Below are positions 1 to 10,000 of a stretch of 33,538 nt of DNA, piece after piece. This DNA comes from an uncultured Fidelibacterota bacterium (GTDB lineage Bacteria > Fidelibacterota > Marinisomatia > Marinisomatales > UBA8229): assembly GCA_913041945.1 (NCBI GenBank), contig CAJWIT010000014.1, positions 1 to 33,538 on the forward strand. Reading direction: 5' to 3'. Made by a program: the position numbers and the translations under genes. Each line of letters opens with the position of its first letter. The first letter of the stretch is position 1. The notes under the pieces were generated by a model that was given only the letters and a program-made list of their open reading frames with translations, was not told where the DNA came from and did no database searches.

Positions 1-2
1 TG

Positions 3-1508
3 CTAGGTGATATTTACAATATATGGGGTAGAGGTTTATTATTAAACCAATTTGATAATCAAGGTATTGATATTGATAATGGTCTTACAGGTTTGAATTT
101 TCAATTTAATAATGATAGATATAATTTCAATTTAATATATGGGAAAGCAAATATTTGGAAGTTGGATAGATTAGATTTGCGTATTCCAAGTTACGAAGTA
201 CATCACAATGTATTTGCTTCGGATTTAGAAGTTTTTGTAGAGAACTATACAATTGGTGCTTCATTTTTACAAACGCGAGAAAAGCATCCAGCTTTAGTAA
301 AAATCCCGAATCCTCCATTTTTTAAAGAAGAAACTTTAGGATTAGTTCATCAAATGAAAGGTTTGCGGTTTGAATATCCAAACGACCGGTTTGATATTTA
401 TGGAGAATATGTGGATAAAACTGTTTACCATGAATATGATGATCTTTTGGGAGGTCAGGTTGATTCATTGATTAATAAGGGTAATGGATTTTTCAGTAAT
501 GTGAATCTCTATTTTTGGGACTGGTCGTTTTCGATTGATTATAAGCGTTATAATTTTATTCAGCTTTCCCCCGATAATCGTGGGGATTTTTCAAAAAACT
601 ATGGTGGGGTGACTGATTTCCAGATGCCTCCCATTTCTATGCGGGAGCATTCTTCAACCTTATTAGGGGGGATCAACCATCAGGTGGATTTCAATGATGA
701 AATTGGATATCAAATTGAGGTATTTTGTCCCATTAAAGATTGGTTTACCTTATTAGTAAATTATTCACAAGCAAGCCGGCTTAATATCTGGGAGGGTGCA
801 TTAGGCGAATGGGCCCCAAAATCTAGCGCAGGAGTTTTTCCTTTAACTAATCCAGCTGCGAATCCGTTTCAAGAGATTTATGCAGAAATTGAAGGATACG
901 GATTTGATGGTAACTTTCATTATCAGGTTGGTGCGGGATTTACCAAAGATGTTCCTTCCCTTTGGATAAATAGTAAAACAGATTCAATGCATGAACTGAA
1001 ATATCAGTTAATTAAAGCTGTTACTGTTCCCACTGCTTTTGATGTTTCCTTATCTAACGGCTGGAGTATGGAAATGAAATTGGAATATCAGCAGCTAACG
1101 AATGGCAATTGGGTTTATTTTAAACAGAATAGCGAAGTTGTGGCGGATAGCCTTTATTCAAGCGAGTTTGAGGATGATAAAGAAAAACAGTATAATTCAA
1201 TAGTGAGCATAGGCATAGGCAAGTCACCCACATGGGCTTTATCCCTTATCATTGATGCTGTTTCAGTTGATGAGATAGGGAACCTTGGAGAGAGTGAAAC
1301 AAATCCACTGGAACGATTGATGGGGAATGTTATGGATATTGATAGGAAATGTATTTCTCTGGAGCTGGCTTATAATATTACACCAACACACAGACTTTCA
1401 CTTATGTATGGTACCCAGAGAGGTGGCTTGGTGTGCAGTAACGGGATATGCAGGATAATTCCCCCCTTTGATGATGGATTTAAAGTTAATTTGACTTCGA
1501 TATTCTAA
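3..1508 (+). CDS. Outer-membrane beta-barrel protein, DUF6029-like (5' truncated)
   Basis: The reading frame is open from the left edge of the window, so the gene starts upstream; 501 residues are visible. A TTG at 93 is in frame but is not the start, because homologous-looking sequence (GDIYNIWGRGLLL, then IDNGLTG) precedes it. This opening resembles the GDFYExFGRGL / DNALRG pattern that I associate with DUF6029 proteins of Bacteroidetes and relatives. The rest consists of alternating aromatic/polar strands (for example the segment with YFWDWSFSIDYKRY), with loops rich in Asp and Asn. The protein ends in Phe (NLTSIF), as do many beta-barrels assembled by BAM. I infer an integral outer-membrane protein of unknown substrate. 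It lies 27 bp upstream of an Omp28-like gene on the same strand, which suggests an operon. The family name rests on recollection of the motif, not a search. Confidence 0.72.
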   Translation, partial: LGDIYNIWGRGLLLNQFDNQGIDIDNGLTGLNFQFNNDRYNFNLIYGKANIWKLDRLDLRIPSYEVHHNVFASDLEVFVENYTIGASFLQTREKHPALVKIPNPPFFKEETLGLVHQMKGLRFEYPNDRFDIYGEYVDKTVYHEYDDLLGGQVDSLINKGNGFFSNVNLYFWDWSFSIDYKRYNFIQLSPDNRGDFSKNYGGVTDFQMPPISMREHSSTLLGGINHQVDFNDEIGYQIEVFCPIKDWFTLLVNYSQASRLNIWEGALGEWAPKSSAGVFPLTNPAANPFQEIYAEIEGYGFDGNFHYQVGAGFTKDVPSLWINSKTDSMHELKYQLIKAVTVPTAFDVSLSNGWSMEMKLEYQQLTNGNWVYFKQNSEVVADSLYSSEFEDDKEKQYNSIVSIGIGKSPTWALSLIIDAVSVDEIGNLGESETNPLERLMGNVMDIDRKCISLELAYNITPTHRLSLMYGTQRGGLVCSNGICRIIPPFDDGFKVNLTSIF

Positions 1509-1535
1509 ATTTAGACAAAGAAAATTAAACCAAAT

Positions 1536-2597
1536 ATGAAAGTAAGCAGTATGTATAGAATAATTATAATTGGTTTATTATTTTGTATTTTATCTTTAGT
1601 AAAAGCGCAAGTGGATAGAGATATGGTTATATTGGAAAATTTTGGGGGAACTTGGTGTACAAATTGTCCTGGTGCTGCAATGGGTGCAGAGGATTTAGTA
1701 GCAAATGACCATGATGTAGCTGTGATTGAGTATCATGTTTGGGATGAGTATGCAAATGATTTTTCTCAATTTAGATTTTCCTTATATGAGGCCCTTTATG
1801 CTGACATTGTTGGGGGTCAAATGGCATGTCCTACCGCAGTTTTTGACGGTCAATATTTTTACTTAGGTGGTGATCAAGCATCCAGTTTGTATAGTACTTA
1901 TTTACCATTTTATGAATATTATGAGTCAGTTCTTTCTTCTTTTACCATTGCGATAAACGGAGAAAATACAGGATTGGATTATACAGTTTCAGTAATAGCA
2001 AATAAGGTTGCCTCTACATCCAGTACCAACATTGTGCTTCATTTAGTTCTCACAGAGAGTCAAATAGCAGAAGAATGGCAAGGACAAACTGAGTTAAATT
2101 TTGTGGAAAGGTTAATGATACCAGATCAATATGGAACCGCTCTGGATTTCTCAACTGGAGATACACAGACTGTCGATCTTGAATTTACCCTTGATCTAGG
2201 GTGGGCATCTGGCAATTGTGAACTGGTAGCATTTATTCAGGATAATGATTCAAAAGAAATTTTGCAGGGAACCAAGATTGCATTATCAGAACTTCAGCCT
2301 CTTGCAGTAGATAATTTTTCAAAAAACTTACCCATTTCTTTCCAACTGCAGCAAAATTATCCCAACCCATTCAATGCTTCCACAACCATAGAATATGAAC
2401 TGAAAGAGAACAGACCAGTTAAGCTGTCGATTCTTGATATTAATGGAAGAGAAGTTGACGTCATAGTAAACGATTATCAGACAGCAGGTGAGCATTCGAT
2501 CGCTTGGAGTGGTAAGAATATTCCATCAGGAATTTACTTTATTCGACTTTCATCAAAAGAATTTGTCCAAACCAAAAAAGCAGTATTATTAAAATAA
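1536..2597 (+). CDS. Omp28-like thioredoxin-fold protein with T9SS sorting domain
   Basis: This 353-residue protein has a signal peptide (MYRIIIIGLLFCILSLVKAQ; ATG at 1536, with an alternative ATG five codons later). A thioredoxin-like domain with the redox motif WCTNCP (C41/C44) follows, then a PTAVFDG segment where the cis-Pro loop is expected, then a beta-rich region typical of Omp28-related proteins. The last ~85 residues are a type-A T9SS sorting domain (NYPNPFNAST ... SGIYFIRLSS ... TKKAVLLK). The protein is expected to be exported and attached to, or released from, the cell surface. Unlike most of its neighbours it lacks the WNMVGLPL module. It sits between a beta-barrel gene and a second Omp28-like gene that carries TGA at the position of C41, so it serves as the cysteine-containing comparison for that gene. 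Its partner proteins are unknown. Confidence 0.85.
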   Translation: MKVSSMYRIIIIGLLFCILSLVKAQVDRDMVILENFGGTWCTNCPGAAMGAEDLVANDHDVAVIEYHVWDEYANDFSQFRFSLYEALYADIVGGQMACPTAVFDGQYFYLGGDQASSLYSTYLPFYEYYESVLSSFTIAINGENTGLDYTVSVIANKVASTSSTNIVLHLVLTESQIAEEWQGQTELNFVERLMIPDQYGTALDFSTGDTQTVDLEFTLDLGWASGNCELVAFIQDNDSKEILQGTKIALSELQPLAVDNFSKNLPISFQLQQNYPNPFNASTTIEYELKENRPVKLSILDINGREVDVIVNDYQTAGEHSIAWSGKNIPSGIYFIRLSSKEFVQTKKAVLLK

Positions 2598-2742
2598 TTT
2601 TAATAATATTTCAATACCAGAGATGTCTTAAAGATTGAGTAAATTGCACCTGTTTCACGTTATGAAGTCAATGGGGTAAAATTATTTACGAACTTTCAGA
2701 GAAGAAATTCAAGTCTAGCCAAATAAAATCAAGGGAAATAAA

Positions 2743-4551
2743 ATGAAAAAAATAATGAATGGAATCATGTTGACATTTATTATGTCCACTTCTTTTGCAT
2801 CTCAAACTTTTGTTGTTGGTGAGGTATTTACCGCAACCTGGTGACCCTACTGTCCATCAGCCCGGGCCGGGTTGAACCAAATGATGAATGAATTAGATAA
2901 TTTTGTCCCATTAATTTGGGAGAGTGATGGGCATTTCAGTCCCAACTGCACAGAAAGAGAAAACATGTATGCTGTCAGTGGAATTCCCCACGCTGCATTT
3001 CAGGGTCAGGAAATGATTGTAGGCGGTATAGGCGGAGGAAACATGTACTCTTATTATTTGCCTGTTTATAATCAATTTATACTTAATAATAGTCCAGTTT
3101 ATATGGATATCACCATGCCCACAAATGCTTCTGGAGGGGTTGATATTGAAGTAGACGTAGTGATGACGGGAAACATAAATACTACTAATAATAAAATCCT
3201 CTTTATGCTTACATATTATTATGGTTCAAGCTATTGCGCTACTGTGTCGCGATATCATGAAGAATCCTTTAACTTGAACCTTACAGGCCAGGAAGGATCC
3301 TTCAGCCACAGTTTTGATCTGGATAATTCGTGGGATCTTGAAAATGTAAAAGGAGTAGTTCTCATTCAAACATTTACATCTACGGGAAATGATTATGACG
3401 GATCTTATGGGCCTTATCCAATGTACCCCATTCATCAGGCTGGAATTACGGGGGTTTCTTTGGATCCGGATGTTGAATTAACTCTTATTCATCAGGATGA
3501 TTGGAATATGGTTGGATTACCCCTTGGTATGGAAGATTCAGATTATCTCACTCTTTTCCCGGATGCAATGAATAACACATTGTATTCGTTTGGTGAGGGA
3601 TATGTCCTAGAAACGGAATTGGTGGAAGGTACAGGTTACTGGCTGCGCTTTGATGGGTATGGTTCAACTACCATGATTGGTGATGATTTTGAGGAGATAA
3701 CCATAACACTTGACGAAGACTGGAATATAATTTCCGGTGTTTCAAATCCGGCAGATGTGAATAGTATTTCCGACCCTTATGGAATAATAGTTCCCAATAC
3801 AATCTATTCATTCGGTGAGGGATACAATCTGGCTGATGTCATTGAGCCCGGCTTTGGATATTGGATTCGTTCTTATGGGGAAGGGGATATTACGATCTCC
3901 TCTGATGCAGGGAGCAGGAAATCGAAATTTGTAAATCGTCTTATAGATGCCAATACAATCAGCTTCAATGGTCAAACCCTTTATTTTGGTGTAGAGATCC
4001 CTAAGGAAGAAATCCTGAGTTATAGTTTGCCTCCTAAGCCACCAGCGGGAGCCTTGGATGTTCGTTACACTGGTGACTGGAAAGTTGTACATAATGGTGG
4101 AGAGATTGAAGTGATGAATAACTCAGAGTCATTGAAGATTGATTATTCAATTTATCATGATGTTTATGATTGGGTTCTTATAGATCAATCAACTGGAGAT
4201 GAATATAAATTAAACAGTTCTGGCACCATAGAGATCATCGGTGATGCTGACCGGTTCTCTTTATTGAAGAGGAGTGGTTCTCTACCTGAAAAATACACCC
4301 TTGATCAGAACTATCCAAATCCGTTTAATCCTGTGACCGCAATCAGTTATTCGGTTCCCTCATCCGGTCCTGTCTCATTGAAGGTGTATGATCTTTTAGG
4401 GGAAGAAGTATCTACAGTTGTTGAGGGAGAACATAAGATTGGCTTTTATACCGCACAGTTTGACGGGAGTCATTTATCCTCAGGAGTTTATTTTTACAGG
4501 TTAAGCTCTAAAGATCATACTATCACCAAAAAATTGATTCTCATGAAGTAA
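2743..4551 (+). CDS. Omp28-like protein with in-frame TGA at the redox Cys; candidate UxxC selenoprotein, T9SS substrate
   Basis: ATG 2743 is preceded by AAGGGA and begins a clear signal peptide (MKKIMNGIMLTFIMSTSFAS). The frame then reads EVFTATW, TGA (2842-2844, codon 34), PYCPSARAGL, and stays open to TAA at 4551. Read through, the product has 602 residues. The TGA falls on the first Cys of the WCxxCP motif seen intact in the preceding gene (WCTNCP) and typical of Omp28 proteins; the second Cys (C37) is present. Downstream come the Omp28 beta-region, a WNMVGLPL module (about residues 246-388), the LPPKPPAGALDVR domain and a type-A T9SS sorting domain (about 514-602, NPFNPVT ... LILMK). No other lesion is visible. 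Selenocysteine is the most attractive reading, supported by a hairpin at 2857-2875. A nonsense mutation or sequencing error is the alternative. Conventional gene callers would report only an N-terminally clipped ORF. Confidence 0.72.
2857..2875 (+). promoter_or_regulatory. Bacterial SECIS-like hairpin downstream of TGA 2842
   Basis: Positions 2857-2863 pair with 2869-2875 (seven base pairs, one of them G-U), leaving the five-base loop GGGCC at 2864-2868. The loop begins 19 nt after the TGA. In E. coli fdhF, 18 nt separate the UGA from the GGUCU loop, and bacterial SECIS loops usually have G among their first two bases. The segment is strikingly GC-rich (13 of 14 bases in 2858-2871) for this AT-rich gene, consistent with codon choice constrained by RNA structure. 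Whether SelB would recognise it cannot be judged by eye. Confidence 0.5.
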
Positions 4552-4607
4552 GGCCAGTTGCGTAAATCTTAAAGGAAAGAAGTTTCAATTAAGTTTGAGA
4601 AAAGAGG

Positions 4608-6416
4608 ATGAAGAAATATTATTTATCCTTCCTACTGCTGTTCATCAGCTTTCCTCAATTGAGCGTTGCGCAAACTTTTTCGTTTGATTATGGAGAGACA
4701 TCAGCGGATGTTGATCTAGGCACATATGTCCAGTTTGAAGGATCAATAACAAACACTACTGATTCCCTTATCACTATTGCAGTAGTAAAAAATGTAAATG
4801 AGATACCCGATGGCTGGGCTTCTATGATATGTATTGGAAATTTGTGTTATCCTCCTTATGTAGATTCGGTTACTGCAGATATTGTGGGGATTGATTACAG
4901 CGTATCAATTCAGCCTATTTTTAACCAGAGCTGTACAGGATGTCATGATGGCTCAAACCCAGCAGGTGGATTGAATTTATTATCGTATGAAGATTTAATG
5001 TCTAATAATGTGATTGTTCCTGGTGATCATGAAGCGAGTGAATTGTATGATAGAATTACACGACCCGAATCTTCTAATGGCAACATGCCTCCGGCGGGTT
5101 CGCTGGGACAGGATGAAATCGACCTCATAGCCGATTGGATAGATGAGGGTGCACTAAATGGAGAAAAAACGGCTGATTTTTCTCTTGATGTGGTTGTCCA
5201 GGAGACCGAAGGTATTGGAAATATCCAAATAGCCCTGCTTGATGTGGCATATCCAGAAGAAGCAGTTACCGTAGATTATACGGTTTCAACAACTCAATCG
5301 GAGATGACTCTTACGGTTGACCATTTAATTGACTGGAACATGGTCGGGCTTCCTCTTGTTGTTGAAGATGGAAATGTATCAACAATTTTTCCTGATGCCA
5401 TAAATGGAACTTTATACTCCTTCGGCGTGTCTTATATACTGGAAGAAACCCTTGAAAATGGCAAAGGATACTGGCTTCGCTTTGACGATTCAGGGAGCAG
5501 TGATATCACTGGTGGTGAGATAACTTCTCTTACAATGAGCATGAATGAGGGATGGAACCTAATCTCCGGTATTTCTTCTACTATTTTTCTTGAAAACATA
5601 CTTGATCCTTGGGAAATTATTATTGATGGGACACTCTACGGTTATAATGGTTCTTATCTGTATACAGAGAGTCTGGTCCCTGGAGAAGGCTATTGGCTGC
5701 GGACCAATGATGAGGGGGACATTACTTTGTCCAGCTCACAGCAATCAGCAAGAGCTGTATCCTCTGCAGATAGATTGGACCGGAGTAATAGGCTGGAATT
5801 TGCAAATGGTAATTACACCAATACTTTGTATTTCGGAGAGAACATTCCTGATGAAACCCGCTTAAGTTATAGTTTGCCCCCTGTATTTCCATATATGGCC
5901 TTTGACGCCCGTTTTACTGATAATATGAGGAATACGGAGGATGGAGGGAAGATTCAGGTTATAAACACCAATTCAAGCTTAAACATTCACTATAACATAA
6001 TGATAAATGCAGGGGAACAGAAAGAATGGATTCTTGCTACCGGAGTTGGAGAGGAGTATGTTCTTACAGGAGCGGGAGAGATCACACTTCCTGGAGGTTC
6101 TCAAGAAATGACCTTAGGCAAGAGAACCATTCTTCCTGATAACTATACTCTTCATCAGAACTACCCCAATCCCTTTAATCCAGTGACAACCCTCAGATAT
6201 AGTCTTCCATTTTATGATCATGTAACGCTAACAATATATGATCTTAGCGGGAGAGAGATAAACCAAATAGTCAATACAAGTCAGCCTGCCGGATTCCAAT
6301 CAGTTGTCTGGAATGCTACAGATTATTTCGGTAGATCTGTGGGTGCAGGTGTTTATCTTTACCAGATCCAGGCAGGAGATTTCAAAGATACAAAAAAGAT
6401 GGTACTCCTTAAGTAG
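4608..6416 (+). CDS. Secreted c-type cytochrome-domain protein with WNMVGLPL module and T9SS sorting domain
   Basis: This 602-residue protein has a signal peptide (MKKYYLSFLLLFISFPQLSVAQ). Residues ~23-95 are a beta-sandwich ending in CIGNLCYPPYVDS. A compact cytochrome c domain follows, with heme motif CTGCH at 109-113 and a likely axial Met at 160 in NMPPAG. It resembles the small cytochromes fused to surface proteins in Planctomycetes and FCB bacteria. After the cytochrome the beta-sandwich seems to resume (TADFSLDVVV ... EGIGNIQIALLD). The module occupies about 233-375, and a LPPVFPYMAFDARF domain and the sorting domain (NPFNPVTTL ... KKMVLLK) complete it. The expected role is extracellular or surface electron transfer, with heme attached in the periplasm before T9SS export; the redox partner is unknown. 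The gene is 56 bp after the candidate selenoprotein and ends at a strong terminator. Confidence 0.85.
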   Translation: MKKYYLSFLLLFISFPQLSVAQTFSFDYGETSADVDLGTYVQFEGSITNTTDSLITIAVVKNVNEIPDGWASMICIGNLCYPPYVDSVTADIVGIDYSVSIQPIFNQSCTGCHDGSNPAGGLNLLSYEDLMSNNVIVPGDHEASELYDRITRPESSNGNMPPAGSLGQDEIDLIADWIDEGALNGEKTADFSLDVVVQETEGIGNIQIALLDVAYPEEAVTVDYTVSTTQSEMTLTVDHLIDWNMVGLPLVVEDGNVSTIFPDAINGTLYSFGVSYILEETLENGKGYWLRFDDSGSSDITGGEITSLTMSMNEGWNLISGISSTIFLENILDPWEIIIDGTLYGYNGSYLYTESLVPGEGYWLRTNDEGDITLSSSQQSARAVSSADRLDRSNRLEFANGNYTNTLYFGENIPDETRLSYSLPPVFPYMAFDARFTDNMRNTEDGGKIQVINTNSSLNIHYNIMINAGEQKEWILATGVGEEYVLTGAGEITLPGGSQEMTLGKRTILPDNYTLHQNYPNPFNPVTTLRYSLPFYDHVTLTIYDLSGREINQIVNTSQPAGFQSVVWNATDYFGRSVGAGVYLYQIQAGDFKDTKKMVLLK

Positions 6417-6427
6417 TTTTTCAAATC

Positions 6428-6455
6428 AAAAACCCCGCTACTGTGGGGTTTTTTT
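6428..6455 (+). terminator. Rho-independent terminator
   Basis: An A-rich arm and CCCCGC (6433-6438) pair with GTGGGG (6443-6448) around the loop TACT, followed by seven T (6449-6455). It begins 11 bp after the stop of the cytochrome gene and closes that transcription unit before the tRNA cluster. Confidence 0.9.
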
Positions 6456-6560
6456 CGTTTCATGTAATTATTTTTATTATCCGTTATTAGTCCACGAAAA
6501 CTTCCTTGGTCATAAATCTATACTCATCTGTAAATTGTCAGGTGTGATTTCCCTGTAAAA

Positions 6561-6631
6561 TGGGGTGTCGTCTAATGGTAGGACAGCGGACTCTGAATCC
6601 GTCAGTCGGGGTTCAAATCCCTGCACCCCAG
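6561..6631 (+). tRNA. tRNA-Gln (anticodon CTG)
   Basis: The acceptor stem TGGGGTG/CACCCCA is perfect. The anticodon stem GCGGA/TCCGT encloses the loop CTCTGAA, with anticodon CTG at 6593-6595. The T-loop is TTCAAAT and the discriminator base is G6631. The CCA end is not encoded. It decodes CAG. Confidence 0.95.
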
Positions 6632-6638
6632 CATTATT

Positions 6639-6710
6639 GGCCCGTTCGTCTAACGGTTAGGACGCAAGATTCTCAATCTTGTAATAGGGGTTCGATTCCC
6701 CTACGGGCTA
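6639..6710 (+). tRNA. tRNA-Glu (anticodon CTC)
   Basis: The acceptor stem GGCCCGT/ACGGGCT has a terminal G-U pair. The anticodon stem CAAGA/TCTTG encloses TTCTCAA, with anticodon CTC at 6672-6674. The T-loop is TTCGATT and the discriminator is A6710. CCA is not encoded. It starts 7 bp after tRNA-Gln, so the two are probably co-transcribed. Confidence 0.95.
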
Positions 6711-6719
6711 CGAAAATAT

Positions 6720-6793
6720 GCGCCCGTGGCTTAATTGGATAGAGCACCTGGCTACGGACCAGGGGATTGGGGGTTCGAATCCTCCCGGGCGTA
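6720..6793 (+). tRNA. tRNA-Arg (anticodon ACG)
   Basis: The acceptor stem GCGCCCG/CGGGCGT has a terminal G-U pair. The anticodon stem CCTGG/CCAGG encloses CTACGGA, with anticodon ACG at 6754-6756; A34 would be edited to inosine by TadA. The T-loop is TTCGAAT and the discriminator is A6793. CCA is not encoded. It is the last of three tandem tRNAs. Confidence 0.95.
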
Positions 6794-6955
6794 CGATTAA
6801 TATGAGAGTATTATGAGTAAATCGCTATTGTATTTCGTTGGTTTTATACCTAGGTTAAAAAGTTCTTAGATCGGCTTGATTAGTCATGGCGTAAAAACGT
6901 TGCAAAAATATTTGGGATATTCATGCAAATTTTTATTCAATTTTTCTCTAAATAT

Positions 6956-6997
6956 ATGACATGATAGCTGTCATGCAATTATGGCTCTGGATATAAT
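6956..6997 (+). promoter_or_regulatory. Candidate promoter with overlapping palindrome upstream of the first C25 peptidase gene
   Basis: The 264-bp gap between tRNA-Arg and the peptidase gene holds a TATAAT (6992-6997) and, just upstream, the inverted repeat ATGACA (6956-6961) / TGTCAT (6969-6974) with a 7-base spacer. The right arm lies where a -35 box would be for a 17-bp spacing, so the palindrome could be an operator. No good -35 consensus is present. The rest of the gap shows nothing I recognise. Confidence 0.35.
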
Positions 6998-7057
6998 AGT
7001 ATTATCCAATAAATTCTTCAGCAAATGGTATCTGACTAGTACCGAGGAGATTATTTG

Positions 7058-10000
7058 ATGTTAAAGAGTTCAATGAGAATGTTCTTCATTTTTCCGGTTG
7101 CTTTCTTATTAGGGGAAAGTCATAGTATTACATTACGTCCAGATAATACCGAACTTGCCCTCTTGGAAAATACCGAAGAAAAAATAGCACTGAAATATGA
7201 GGTCTCTCATATCAATGGATTTGATGTAGAGACTGAGAAAGGTGTTTTTTCTGAGATTAGCATTCCTCAAGGTCATTATATTGGTTCAATCGGTACACCA
7301 AAGCTCCCTGCAAGGAAAGAACTGATTGAAATACCTTTTGGTGCGGAAGTGTCCATCCGTGTGACCGGATTTAATGTTGAAGAGTATGCTCTTGATGATT
7401 TAGGTATTACTCAAAAACTAATGCCAGTTCAGCCATCTATCTCCAAAAGTGCTGATATGGATAAAGTTAAATTTGAATATGAGGAGACTGCTTACAATAG
7501 AGACATATTTTCAGATCATGAACTGGCTTCCATAGAAGTTCTTGGCACCCTGCGGGGAATGCGCATTGCCCGGGTTGTGCTGGCTCCAGTGCGTTATAAT
7601 CCAACCACAAACCGGATTCGTATCTACAATGACCTGGTTGTCCAGGTTGATTTAACCGGCAGCAATCAAGACTTGACCAAGCACATAAAAGCTTCCACCT
7701 ATTCACCATATTTTGACGTCATATATCAAAGTGTGCTCAATGGTAGAGATCAGGAGTACCCTGACCATCCAGATTTAACAAAATTTCCAGTAAAATATCT
7801 TATTGTTTCCGATCCCATTTTTGAAACTGTGCTGCAACCATTTATTGAATGGAAAACCATGAAAGGATTTGAGGTTATAATTGGTTACACCAACGATATT
7901 GGATCATCCGTTGCGAATATTCAAAACTGGATTTTTGGTCATTATAACGATGGTACTCCTGATGACCCTGCACCTTCCTTTGTACTTTTCGTCGGGGATG
8001 TCCAGCAGGTTCCTGCTTCTGCCACTGGTTCTTCGACTAATAAGAAGACTGATCTCTATTACTGCAGTGTTGACGGCGATTATTTCCCGGAAATGTATTA
8101 TGGCAGGTTTTCTGCAACGAATACTTCACAGCTCCAGGCTCAAATCAATAAAACCCTGTACTATGAGAAATATGAATTTGAAAATCCATCCTACCTGGAT
8201 GATGTGACTCTCATTGCTGGTGCAGATGGCTATTGGAATTCTGCGGTGGGTCAACCGACAATTTTATATGGAACAGAAAATTATTATAATTCTTTATATG
8301 GTTTTAGTCAAATTAATTCTTACTTAAATAGCTACTCCGGTTGCTACGATACTGTAGATGAAGGAATTGGTGTTATTTTGTACACTGCCCATGGTACGGA
8401 GACTGAATGGAGTTCTCCCAATTTATCCATACCAGCTGTAAATAATTTCAATAATCCTGATATGTATCCTTTAGCCATTGGCAATGCCTGCCTCACCGGA
8501 GATTTTGGTTATTCTGAATGTATCGGCGAAACCTGGGTACGCAAAGAAAATGGCGGAGCAGTTGCCTATATTGGTTCTTCACCATCTTCTTATTGGTTTG
8601 AAGATTTTTACTGGGCTGTTGGAGCTTTTCCAATTTCAGGGAATAACGGTGGTTACGTGCCAACTTATGAAGAGACATCCTGGGGGCTTTTTGATGGACC
8701 TTTTGCGAGTGAATATGTCTCCACAGATGCGTTGGTATTTGTAGGTAATTTGGCTGTTACAGAAGTTGACATTCAGGGATATCCGTCTCATTCAAGTCCG
8801 CTTTATTACTGGCAGGCGTACAACATGCTTGGAGATCCCTCCCTTGTGATTTACCAAACTCAGGGTGAAGTCAACAGTGTGAATTATATGGATGTTTTAC
8901 CGATTGGCATCGATTTTTTCGAAGTGTCAGCAGAACCTGGCTCCTACGTTGCCATTTCTTTCAATGGAACGTTGCATGGTACAGCGATGATTGGTGAACA
9001 AGGTATAGTTGAAGTGCCAATCACACCTATTTATGAGCCTGGTATGGCAGATGTTGTCATCACGAAGCCTCAATTTCAGCCGGTGATGAACCAGGTTTTG
9101 GTCACTCCTTTGGATGGCCCTTATGTGACAATAGATGAATTTACAGTTGATGCTGGGGGTGATGAGGTGGTAGAATTTGGTGAAACCGTTCTCATTACGG
9201 TGACGCTGGAAAATGTAGGGAGTGATCCTGCTACGGATGTGGAAATGACGCTCTCAGAAGATGATGAGTATATCACGTTGATGGATGATTCTGAAGAATT
9301 TGGAACAATCCTGCCAGAGGGTACTTTCACCCAGACCTATGCTTATTCTTTCACTGTATCCAATTCAGTACCGGATGATCATCTTTTTGAGTTAGCTGCA
9401 TCCATTACCGCTGATGAAGATACATGGGAAAGCAGCATGCATATGACAGCGTATGCACCTGTTATTTCTGCCGGTACCATACAGGTTACAAATGATGATA
9501 ATGGTAATGGGCGGCTAGACCCGGGTGAATCGGCAGACATTGGTGTCACTCTTGATAATGATGGTGGCGCTGTAGCCCGTAATCTTAGTGTTTTTCTTTC
9601 AACCTCTGATCCTTTTTTGACTATTAATGTTGATTCTGGTACTCTTGAATCCTTGGAGGCTTATTCAAATGCTCAAGTTATTTTTAGTGTGTCCGTATCA
9701 GAAGATACAGAAATTGGTCACAACGTTTTGTTCGATTTAAGTATTTCTGCTGATAATGATTACGATACCACCGATAGTTTTACTCTATCAGTCGGCTTAG
9801 TTCTTGAAGATTTTGAAATGGGAAGTTTTGCTGGTTATCCATGGGAATTTGGCGGCAATGGTCCATGGACTATTTCCACTGAGGCATATGAAGGAACGTA
9901 TAGCGCTCAATCTGGTGCTATTGCCAACAATCAGACTTCAGAGATGTATGTCTCGGTGAACGTGACAACCGACGGAGAAATTTCTTTTTATTATAAAATA

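Noticed and set aside
6560-6742. Small plus-strand ORF over the tRNA cluster
   Set aside because: It lies on tRNA-Gln and tRNA-Glu; its codons are simply tRNA sequence.
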